NCBI GenBank assembly: GCA_036774405.1
Contig: DAIPBO010000011.1
Span: 1-64,000, forward strand
From: JAAYDS01 sp012729155
Lineage (GTDB): Bacteria; Chloroflexota; Anaerolineae; UBA1429
Length of the DNA stretch: 64,000 nt
Direction: 5' to 3'
The notes under the pieces are model-generated. The model worked only from the letters and a program-made list of their open reading frames with translations. It had not been told where the DNA came from and did no database searches. Position 1 is the stretch's first letter; the number at the start of each line of letters is the position of its first letter. Shown here piece after piece: positions 42,375 to 48,796 of the stretch. The position numbers and the translations under genes were made by a program.

Positions 42375-42581
42375 GTGGCGCGTGTCTACATTGACCAGGG
42401 AGAGTCCTTCGAGGGCGCTCTCAAGCGCTTCAAGAAGGCCGTCCAAGAGGACAGGATTCTCTCTGAGGTCCGCCGTCGTCGTTACTTTGAAAAGCCAAGC
42501 CAGCTCCGAAAGCGCGAAAAGGCCGCCAAACGGCGCAAGAGCAGACGGACCACGATGAAGGACTTGCAGCGCAAGTACTAA
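42375..42581 (+). CDS. rpsU: Small ribosomal subunit protein bS21
   Basis: 68-residue basic protein of the 30S subunit. ARVYIDQGESFEGALKRFKK, then QEDRILSEVRRRRYFEKPSQ and the lysine/arginine-rich tail KRRKSRRTTMKDLQ match bS21. Start is GTG 42375 behind AAGGGGGG; upstream in-frame codons do not resemble the family. It is followed 17 bp later by yqeY, a common rpsU neighbour. Confidence 0.93.
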   Translation: MARVYIDQGESFEGALKRFKKAVQEDRILSEVRRRRYFEKPSQLRKREKAAKRRKSRRTTMKDLQRKY

Positions 42582-42598
42582 GCCTGTAAAGGAGTGGC

Positions 42599-43042
42599 AT
42601 GAGCCTGGCTGACCGGCTGCTGGCCGACCTGAGAGACGCGATGCGCCAACACGATACGGTCGTGCGTGAGACCTTGCGCATGGCGCGCTCTGCTATCCAG
42701 TACGCCGAGATCGAGCTAAAGCGAACAGCCACCGACCAAGAGGTGATGGACATCCTGGCGCGAGAGATCAAGCGCCGCAAAGAGGCCATCGACCTCTACC
42801 GACAGGGCAAGCGCGAGGACCTGGTTGCCGCCGAAGAGGCGCAGCTCCAGGTCCTCGAACGTTATCTGCCCCAACAGTTGTCTCGCGATGAGATCGCCGT
42901 AGAACTCGGCGCCATCGTCACCGAGCTTGGCCTCACCTCGGTATCTCAACTCGGCCAGTTGATGCGCGTTGCCATGCCTCGCCTCAAGGGGCGGGCCGAT
43001 GGCTCTCTGGTCAATCAGGTCGCGCGCGAGATACTGAGCTAG
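42599..43042 (+). CDS. yqeY: GatB/YqeY domain protein
   Basis: 147 residues related to the tail domain of the GatB amidotransferase subunit. LADRLLADLRDAMRQHDTVV begins the helical domain and EIKRRKEAIDLYRQGKREDL, then YLPQQLSRDEI and the C-terminal AMPRLKGRADGSLVNQVARE, are family motifs. The protein is thought to bind tRNA-like substrates, but its role alone is not established. ATG 42599 follows AAAGGAG. Cotranscribed with rpsU. Confidence 0.9.
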   Translation: MSLADRLLADLRDAMRQHDTVVRETLRMARSAIQYAEIELKRTATDQEVMDILAREIKRRKEAIDLYRQGKREDLVAAEEAQLQVLERYLPQQLSRDEIAVELGAIVTELGLTSVSQLGQLMRVAMPRLKGRADGSLVNQVAREILS

Positions 43043-43045
43043 TGT

Positions 43046-43070
43046 CTCGGGGAGAGCAACGGCTCTCGCC
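43046..43070 (+). other. Hairpin between yqeY and the HD-domain gene
   Basis: CGGG-GAGAGC (43046-43055), loop AACG, GCTCTC-g-CCCG (43060-43070). No T tract follows, so this may be a weak terminator or a processing site rather than an operon end. Confidence 0.4.
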
Positions 43071-43097
43071 CGGGTAGCCACATCCGAGCACCATTGT

Positions 43098-45203
43098 ATG
43101 GCCACCCCCGCCACTGCCGACACACAGCATACGCCCGGCCAGCTACGCCCCACATTGCGACTGATCTTGCTGTCGGTCGCGCTCTGGGCTGTTTGGGCTG
43201 CCGCCACACTATGGCTCCTTTCGCCCGAGACGCTGGATAAACAGGTGGGTGATGCGGCGCCTTTTGATGTACAGGCGCCCCGCGAATTCACTTACGAGAG
43301 CGTCTATGAAACTGAGATCGCCCGCAGGGCAGCCGCAGCGGCCATCAGCGATATCTATACCGCCCCCGACCCAGAGGTGCACCGCGCTCAAGAGCGCACC
43401 CTGAGGCAGATTACCCGCTACATCACCATGCTGCGTAACGACACGTTCATTCGTCCCGAGCGCCGCATCGAGATGCTGCTCGAGATCCCCCAACTCGAAC
43501 TGGATCGTCAACAGGCCAACTCCCTCGGGGGCGTAAATCCGCTCGGTGAGACAGAGTGGCATGCCGTGCAACAAGAGGCTCTGCGCCTGCTCGAGATCGG
43601 CCTGCGCCAGCCGTTGCGCGAGGCCAACCTCGCCGATGCGCGCCGCTCGCTCGAGCTACTGACCTCGACGGGCCTGCCCGAGCAACATTCGACCCTGGCT
43701 GTGCAACTGGCCGAGCAGTTGCTGCGCCCCAACAGCTACCTGGATGAGCAGGCCACCGAGACTGCCCGCCAGGCGGCGCGCGACGCGGTATCTCCGGTAA
43801 TGGTTCGTATCCGCCAGGGAGAGACCATCATCCGGCAGGGTGCTGCCATCACGCCGCTGGCCTACGAAAAACTGGAGAAACTGGGCTATCTAGACCGCTC
43901 GCTCGACTGGCGCAGTGTCAGCAGGGCCTGCATCCTTTCGGCCATTCTGACCGCGGTGTTGGCTGCCTACATCTGGCGGGTGCGCACAGCAATACTGCCA
44001 CACCCAAGACGATTGCTGCTGCTCTATCTGGCCATCATGGGCCTCGCCATCACGGCGCCCTGGCTGATCCCCGGGCATACGCTATTGCCCTTTGTCTATC
44101 CAGCGGCTGCGGTGGTTATGCTCGTGACGCTCTTTCTGGGGATCGACCTGGCGGCGCTGGTGGCCGTGACGGCTACCGCCATTGTTGGTCTGTCTTCAGA
44201 CGGCTCCATGCAGCTGGCCGTCTATACGCTGGCGGGCAGTATCGTGAGTGCGCTGGTCATCTGGAAGACTGAGCAACTGGGGCGCTTTGTGCGCGCCGGC
44301 ATCGTTCTGGTAATCGTCAACCTGGCGGTGATCGCCGGTTTCCGCGTCAACGATCCTGCCATCAATGCCCGCGGCCTGCTAGAACTGGGCGGCGCTGGCA
44401 TCATACATGGCCTACTCTCGACGAGCCTGGCCTTTATCGGCTATTCGTTCACTGGGCGTCTCTTTGGCATCACCACCGCCTACCAGCTGCTCGAGCTGGC
44501 CCGCCCCACTCACCCGCTCTTTCGCCAATTGCTGACCAAGGCCCCGGGAACCTATCACCATTCGATCATCGTCAGCAATATGTCGGAGCGTGCCGCTGAG
44601 GCCATCGGTGCCGATGCGTTGCTCACGCGCGTGGGCTCTTACTACCATGACATCGGCAAGATCACGAGGCCCTACTATTTCGTCGAGAACCAGACCGACA
44701 TCGAGAACCCACATGACAAGCTAGACCCACGCACGAGCGCAGATATCATCACCTCGCACACCGTCGAGGGGTTGGCGCTCGGTCGCAAATTCGGCCTGCC
44801 CGAGCGCGTACTCGATTTTATGACCGAACACCACGGCACCACTCTGGTCACGTATTTTTACCGACGTGCCACGCAGTCCGAGGATGAAGAGGTGGATGAG
44901 AACGACTTTCGCTACAGCGGGCCACGCCCCCACTCGCGCGAGACGGCGATCGTGATGCTCGCCGACAGCATCGAGGCCTGGACGCGCGCCTCTCGCCCGG
45001 CTTCGGCGGCCGAGTTGGAGCGTGGCATTCGTCAGATCATCAGTAACCGACTGGTCAGCGGCCAGCTCAATGACTGCGACCTGACCCTGAGAGACCTGGA
45101 CCGTATCCGTGAAGCATTTGTCAGCGTTCTACAAGGCGTCTACCATCCACGCATCCAGTATCCTATGGCGACGTCGCGCGCCAACGACCGCGGGAGCCGA
45201 TGA
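43098..45203 (+). CDS. pgpH: 7TM-HD family phosphohydrolase (PgpH-like c-di-AMP phosphodiesterase)
   Basis: 701 residues. An N-terminal membrane helix (about 20-42) and an extracytoplasmic 7TMR-HDED-type domain (about 45-275) with helices are followed by about seven membrane helices (275-450) and a cytosolic HD domain. The HD signature is SYYHDIGKITRPYYFVENQ (H517/D518), preceded by APGTYHHSIIVSNMSERAAE and followed by ITSHTVEGLALGRKFGLP. PgpH proteins degrade c-di-AMP. The gene directly precedes dgkA with a 4-bp overlap, as in many Gram-positive genomes, but the usual ybeY between them is missing. Confidence 0.9.
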   Translation: MATPATADTQHTPGQLRPTLRLILLSVALWAVWAAATLWLLSPETLDKQVGDAAPFDVQAPREFTYESVYETEIARRAAAAAISDIYTAPDPEVHRAQERTLRQITRYITMLRNDTFIRPERRIEMLLEIPQLELDRQQANSLGGVNPLGETEWHAVQQEALRLLEIGLRQPLREANLADARRSLELLTSTGLPEQHSTLAVQLAEQLLRPNSYLDEQATETARQAARDAVSPVMVRIRQGETIIRQGAAITPLAYEKLEKLGYLDRSLDWRSVSRACILSAILTAVLAAYIWRVRTAILPHPRRLLLLYLAIMGLAITAPWLIPGHTLLPFVYPAAAVVMLVTLFLGIDLAALVAVTATAIVGLSSDGSMQLAVYTLAGSIVSALVIWKTEQLGRFVRAGIVLVIVNLAVIAGFRVNDPAINARGLLELGGAGIIHGLLSTSLAFIGYSFTGRLFGITTAYQLLELARPTHPLFRQLLTKAPGTYHHSIIVSNMSERAAEAIGADALLTRVGSYYHDIGKITRPYYFVENQTDIENPHDKLDPRTSADIITSHTVEGLALGRKFGLPERVLDFMTEHHGTTLVTYFYRRATQSEDEEVDENDFRYSGPRPHSRETAIVMLADSIEAWTRASRPASAAELERGIRQIISNRLVSGQLNDCDLTLRDLDRIREAFVSVLQGVYHPRIQYPMATSRANDRGSR

Positions 45204-45622
45204 ACAGCAGAGCGGAGGTCGCACGGCGTATGGGCCGCGCTAGCAAGCAACCGCTGCATGAGAGCTTTCGCCATGCGGCAGAGGGGCTATTCTACGTGTT
45301 GCGCGAAGAGCGCAATGCACGTCTGCATGTCCTCTCGGCCATTGCGGTGCTGCTCGTAAGTGCCTGGTTGGGTTTGTCAGTCATCGAGTGGGCGCTGATC
45401 ATCGCCTGCATCGCCCTCGTTTTTGTCGGTGAGATGCTCAATACCGTGGTCGAGCTCACGATCGACCTGATGATGCCCGAGATCAACCCGCTGGCCAAGC
45501 ACGCCAAAGACGTGGCCGCGGGCGCCATTCTAATCGCTTCGCTGACCGCGGCTGTTACGGGGCTCTTGGTGCTGGGCCCAAAGGTGTGGCTGCTCCTGAG
45601 CCCCCTATTGAGGTGGAGATGA
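45200..45622 (+). CDS. dgkA: Diacylglycerol kinase / undecaprenol kinase
   Basis: 140-residue membrane kinase with three helices. FRHAAEGLFYVLREERNARL, HVLSAIAVLL and the signature FVGEMLNTVVELTIDLMMPE carry the catalytic and metal-binding Glu residues; HAKDVAAGAILIASLTAAV is the third helix. In Gram-positive-like lineages this family mainly phosphorylates undecaprenol for cell-wall and polysaccharide lipid carriers, which would fit the polysaccharide-type genes downstream. ATGA overlap with the gene before, and again with the gene after it. Confidence 0.92.
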   Translation: MNSRAEVARRMGRASKQPLHESFRHAAEGLFYVLREERNARLHVLSAIAVLLVSAWLGLSVIEWALIIACIALVFVGEMLNTVVELTIDLMMPEINPLAKHAKDVAAGAILIASLTAAVTGLLVLGPKVWLLLSPLLRWR

Positions 45623-46344
45623 GGCAGACGATCGATCTCATCGCCTATTGGCGTGTGCTCAAATCAAGGGCCTGGTTGATCCTGCTATCGCTGCTGGCCT
45701 TTGGCGTCAGCTATTTGCTGGTGCGGCCGACGCCGCCCAGTGGTTACAGCGCGCACATGCGCTTTGTCGTCGGCGTTGCACCTGAAGAACAGCCAGTTGG
45801 TACCTACACCTACGACCGTTACTACACCTGGCTCACCGCCGAGTATCTGCTCGACGATCTATCAGAAGTCGTCAAGAGCCAGCGTTTTGCTGAGGATGTG
45901 GGCGCGGCGGCTGGCCTGCCGCTGCCGCCGCATGTCATCCAGGGGGCCACTTCGGCCGGCAAGCTCCATCGCATCCTGGACGTCTCTATCTCGTGGGGCG
46001 ACTTGGCCGAGATTCAGAAAATCGCCGATGCTGCCGTCACGGTGCTCACCACGCGGGGCGGTGAATACTTTGCACAACTCGGCACCGAGGATGCGGTGAT
46101 CACCCTGATCGATCCGCCGGCAGTGGCGCCCATCGGTTCGTCGCTGCGGCAACGCCTCGACCTGCCTCTGCGGTTGGCGTTGGCGCTGCTCGTGGGCATT
46201 GCGCTGGCATTTCTTGCCGACCATATCGACCCCACCGTTAGGCACCGTGCCGACGCGTTGGCGCTTGGCCTGCCCCTGATCGGGCAGATACCGGCAAAGC
46301 ACAGCTGGTGGCGCTGGCTGCCACTGCACCGGCGCTTGCCCTGA
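45619..46344 (+). CDS. Wzz-like polysaccharide co-polymerase, first of two
   Basis: 241 residues. Residues 6-30 hold the first membrane helix (AYWRVLKSRAWLILLSLLAF), a periplasmic-type domain follows, and a second helix lies near 195-212 (LRLALALLVGIALAFLADHI) with a short tail containing the ADALALGLPLIGQIP segment. This is the Wzz/chain-length-determinant layout. ATG 45619 overlaps the dgkA stop and follows GAGGTGGAG. With the similar protein and the ATPase downstream it would form a polysaccharide export/length-control complex. Confidence 0.72.
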   Translation: MRQTIDLIAYWRVLKSRAWLILLSLLAFGVSYLLVRPTPPSGYSAHMRFVVGVAPEEQPVGTYTYDRYYTWLTAEYLLDDLSEVVKSQRFAEDVGAAAGLPLPPHVIQGATSAGKLHRILDVSISWGDLAEIQKIADAAVTVLTTRGGEYFAQLGTEDAVITLIDPPAVAPIGSSLRQRLDLPLRLALALLVGIALAFLADHIDPTVRHRADALALGLPLIGQIPAKHSWWRWLPLHRRLP

Positions 46345-46383
46345 GAGGCTCGCTCGTCGGTCAGCATTGCGAGGAAGGTTATC

Positions 46384-47088
46384 GTGCAACTCAAGGAATA
46401 TCTCCAGATCATCGGCAAGCGGGCATGGATCGTGGCCCTGGTCACTGTGGTGGCCATGGGGCTGGCAATGCTCGTCAGCAAGCTACAGACACCCGAGTAT
46501 CGCAGCACCGTCTATCTGAACGTCATTCCAGCGCGGCTCGACAATAGCCTGCAGATCACCACCAAGGCGCTGATGCGCAACTATGCCAGCAACATCCGCT
46601 CGCGAGATACGGCCACGACTGTGATCAACCGACTGCAGCTCGACCTCACCGCCGAGCAGATGGCCGAGAAGATCTCAGTCCGCCCGATCGAAGAGGATTT
46701 TATGATCCAGATCGATGCCGACGATGAGGACCCGTTCATCGCGCGCGACATCGCCCAGACAACGGCCGAGGTGTTTGTCGAGGACATCAAGGTGTACATG
46801 CTCGATCAGGACAAGCGCGACCGCGTCGAGGTCAACATCCGTGACTATGCGATCCCAGGCGGATTACACAAGCCCAAGTGGAAGATCAATGTTCTGGCCG
46901 GAGGCGTGCTCGGTGTGCTTGCGGGCACCGTGCTGACGTTCGTACTCAAGTGGCTCGAAGCAGAGATCGTGCAGACGGCCGATGACGTTGAAGCTCACCT
47001 CGGCATCGGCGTGCTGGGGGCCATCCCGACGAGCGCAGCCAGCTCTCGGCGCCGTGGCCGCGCCAGCGCTCAAACCAGCCAACTGTAG
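46384..47088 (+). CDS. Wzz-like polysaccharide co-polymerase, second
   Basis: 234 residues with the Wzz N-terminal domain (LKEYLQIIGKRAWIVALVTV, helix at 14-33), KLQTPEYRSTVYLNVIPAR, a central coiled segment, and a second helix (about 178-197) preceded by IPGGLHKPKWKINVLAGGVL, whose proline-rich stretch is typical of the family. After the second helix LEAEIVQTADDVEAHLGIGV and LGAIPT match the kinase-interaction region of Gram-positive CapA. Start GTG 46384 follows GAGGAAGG. Twelve bp separate it from the ATPase gene. Confidence 0.83.
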   Translation: MQLKEYLQIIGKRAWIVALVTVVAMGLAMLVSKLQTPEYRSTVYLNVIPARLDNSLQITTKALMRNYASNIRSRDTATTVINRLQLDLTAEQMAEKISVRPIEEDFMIQIDADDEDPFIARDIAQTTAEVFVEDIKVYMLDQDKRDRVEVNIRDYAIPGGLHKPKWKINVLAGGVLGVLAGTVLTFVLKWLEAEIVQTADDVEAHLGIGVLGAIPTSAASSRRRGRASAQTSQL

Positions 47089-47100
47089 GAGGAACCTACC

Positions 47101-47757
47101 ATGGCCAATGACCTGGCCCTGATCACTCTGCAAGAGCCGCTTTCGCCGCAAAGCGAGGCATACCGCACGCTGCGCATCAACCTGCAATATGCATCACTCG
47201 ACGAGGCGCTGGATACGCTCCTGGTCACATCGGTGGGGCCCGACGAGGGCAAGACCACCTCTCTCGCCAACCTGGCCGTCACCCTGGCCCAGGCCGAGCA
47301 GCGTGTCATTGTGGTCGATTGCGACCTGCGCCGGCCGCAAGTGCATCAACTCTTTGGCCTTCCCAATGATCGAGGGTTGACCACCGCCATTCTCGACGAG
47401 CAGGCTCTGCAGGCGCCCTCGCTACAACACACAGGCATCGAAAACCTACGCGTTCTCACCAGCGGCCCGCTGCCTCAACGTCCAGCTGACTTGCTCGGCT
47501 CGCGACGCATGGCCACGCTGATCGAGACCCTCAAAGAACAGGCAGATATGGTGCTGTTCGACGCGCCTCCGGTCATGTCGGCCACCGACGCCGCGATGTT
47601 GGCCACCCAGGTCGATGCAGTGCTGCTCGTAGTGAGTGCGGGGCAGACGCGCCGCGAAGATAGCCTTCTGGCCATCGAGCGCCTGCAAAAGGTCAAGGCG
47701 CGCATCATAGGCGCCCTGCTGCAGAATGCTCCTGCGATCAAGGCGTCAGGCTACTGA
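47101..47757 (+). CDS. CpsD/CapB-type tyrosine-kinase-like ATPase
   Basis: 218 residues. Walker A is VTSVGPDEGKTTSLANLAVT, Walker A' VIVVDCDLRRPQVHQLFG, and Walker B ADMVLFDAPPVMSATDAAML, the set that defines BY-kinases. EAYRTLRINLQYA at the N-terminus is the oligomerisation motif. Only one tyrosine is near the C-terminus (SGY), so the autophosphorylated tyrosine cluster of canonical CpsD is absent. It likely works with the Wzz-like protein just upstream. Last gene of the operon beginning at rpsU. Confidence 0.86.
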   Translation: MANDLALITLQEPLSPQSEAYRTLRINLQYASLDEALDTLLVTSVGPDEGKTTSLANLAVTLAQAEQRVIVVDCDLRRPQVHQLFGLPNDRGLTTAILDEQALQAPSLQHTGIENLRVLTSGPLPQRPADLLGSRRMATLIETLKEQADMVLFDAPPVMSATDAAMLATQVDAVLLVVSAGQTRREDSLLAIERLQKVKARIIGALLQNAPAIKASGY

Positions 47758-48169
47758 CCCTTCTTGACAAACTGTGGAAAACCAGCGGCCAAACTGTGCA
47801 TAACTCCTGAGCTATCCAGTGTCGCTTCTATAGGTGTCGCCTAGCTATTGTGTGGCTCGACGCAACCATACAATATCTGGGCGACACCTTCATTCGACAG
47901 ATTACCCATCCACAGATCTGTCCCCAGCGCCTGGGTAGTACGAAGCACAATATGTGGGCATTACGGGGTGATTAATGCCTATATATGGTATTTCTCTATT
48001 CCTTATCCCCATTTCCCCAGCCCCTACGACGACTACTATAGATAAGACTATAATGAGAATGAACAAGTTAGATCTCTACAAGACACGCTTATTACGATAG
48101 CTGTTCTGTTACCGCAAGGCTGTCACTCAACAGAGTTGTCCACAGGTTCGAGAGCAGGTAACGCCGCAT
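47758..48169. other. AT-richer intergenic region with DnaA-box-like sites (possible replication origin or regulatory region)
   Basis: A 412-bp gap without a convincing gene in otherwise dense sequence. DnaA-box-like 9-mers: TGTGCATAA (47795-47803, exact complement of TTATGCACA), TGTGGAAAA (47773-47781), TTATCCCCA (48003-48011), TTGTCCACA (48136-48144) and the weaker CCATCCACA (47906-47914). An A/T-rich stretch lies at 47960-48120. A large palindrome lies at 47832-47889. dnaA and dnaN are not visible nearby, so an origin is only a hypothesis; a promoter region for pcm is certain to be somewhere here. Confidence 0.4.
47832..47889. repeat. 58-bp two-part imperfect palindrome
   Basis: Outer arms AGGTGTCGCC (47832-47841) and GGCGACACCT (47880-47889) are perfectly complementary. 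Inner arms TATTGTGTGG (47846-47855) and CCATACAATA (47866-47875) match at 9 of 10. A 4-nt mismatch lies between the stems and a 10-nt loop in the middle. The GTGTCGC core also occurs once more just upstream at 47820-47826. Confidence 0.7.
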
Positions 48170-48790
48170 ATGCCACGATACGACCTCGCCAAACGAGGGA
48201 TACGAGATCCACGGGTGCTACAGGCCATGGATAGGGTGCCAAGGCATCTTTTTGTCGATGCGCGCCACCAGGCGCAGGCATACAATGATCATCCTCTACC
48301 CATCGGCTATGGACAGACGATCTCGCAGCCCTATATGGTTGCGGTGATGACCGAGCTGCTGCAACTCGACCCGCAGGCTCGGGTGCTCGAGATCGGCACT
48401 GGCTCGGGATTCCAGACGGCAGTTCTGGCCGAGTTGGCCGGGCAAGTGTTCAGCGTAGAGCAGGTTCTGGCGCTACACGAGGTCGCACGAGAGCGGTTGG
48501 CCGGCCTGGGATACCGCAACGTCGAACTGCGTTATGGCGATGGCTACCATGGCTGGCCAGAGCACGCCCCATATGATGCCATCATCGTTACCTGCGCACC
48601 AGATCATGTGCCGGCTCCGCTGGTGGAACAGCTGGCGAACGAGGGGCGCATGGTGTTGCCCGTGGGGGCCGTGGGTAGAGAGCAACGTCTGGTGCTGGTG
48701 ACGCGACGCGGAGAGCATATCCAGCAGCGCGACCTGATGGCTGTGGCGTTCGTTCCGCTCACTGGCGGGCACGAGCAGATCCCGTATTAG
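48170..48790 (+). CDS. pcm: Protein-L-isoaspartate O-methyltransferase
   Basis: SAM-dependent repair of isoaspartyl residues in damaged proteins. 206 residues. Family motifs: RVPRHLFVDARHQAQAYNDH, PLPIGYGQTISQPYMVAVMT, the SAM-binding VLEIGTGSGFQTAVLAEL and DAIIVTCAPDHVPAPLVEQL, then GRMVLPVGA. The start ATG 48170 has only a weak AGCAGG site. It ends 6 bp before the convergent stop codon of the helicase gene. Confidence 0.95.
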   Translation: MPRYDLAKRGIRDPRVLQAMDRVPRHLFVDARHQAQAYNDHPLPIGYGQTISQPYMVAVMTELLQLDPQARVLEIGTGSGFQTAVLAELAGQVFSVEQVLALHEVARERLAGLGYRNVELRYGDGYHGWPEHAPYDAIIVTCAPDHVPAPLVEQLANEGRMVLPVGAVGREQRLVLVTRRGEHIQQRDLMAVAFVPLTGGHEQIPY

Positions 48791-48796
48791 GCGCTG

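Noticed and set aside
47848..48045. 65-codon plus-strand frame in the DnaA-box-like gap
   Set aside because: Starts inside the palindrome, no ribosome site, unusual composition; the gap looks non-coding.
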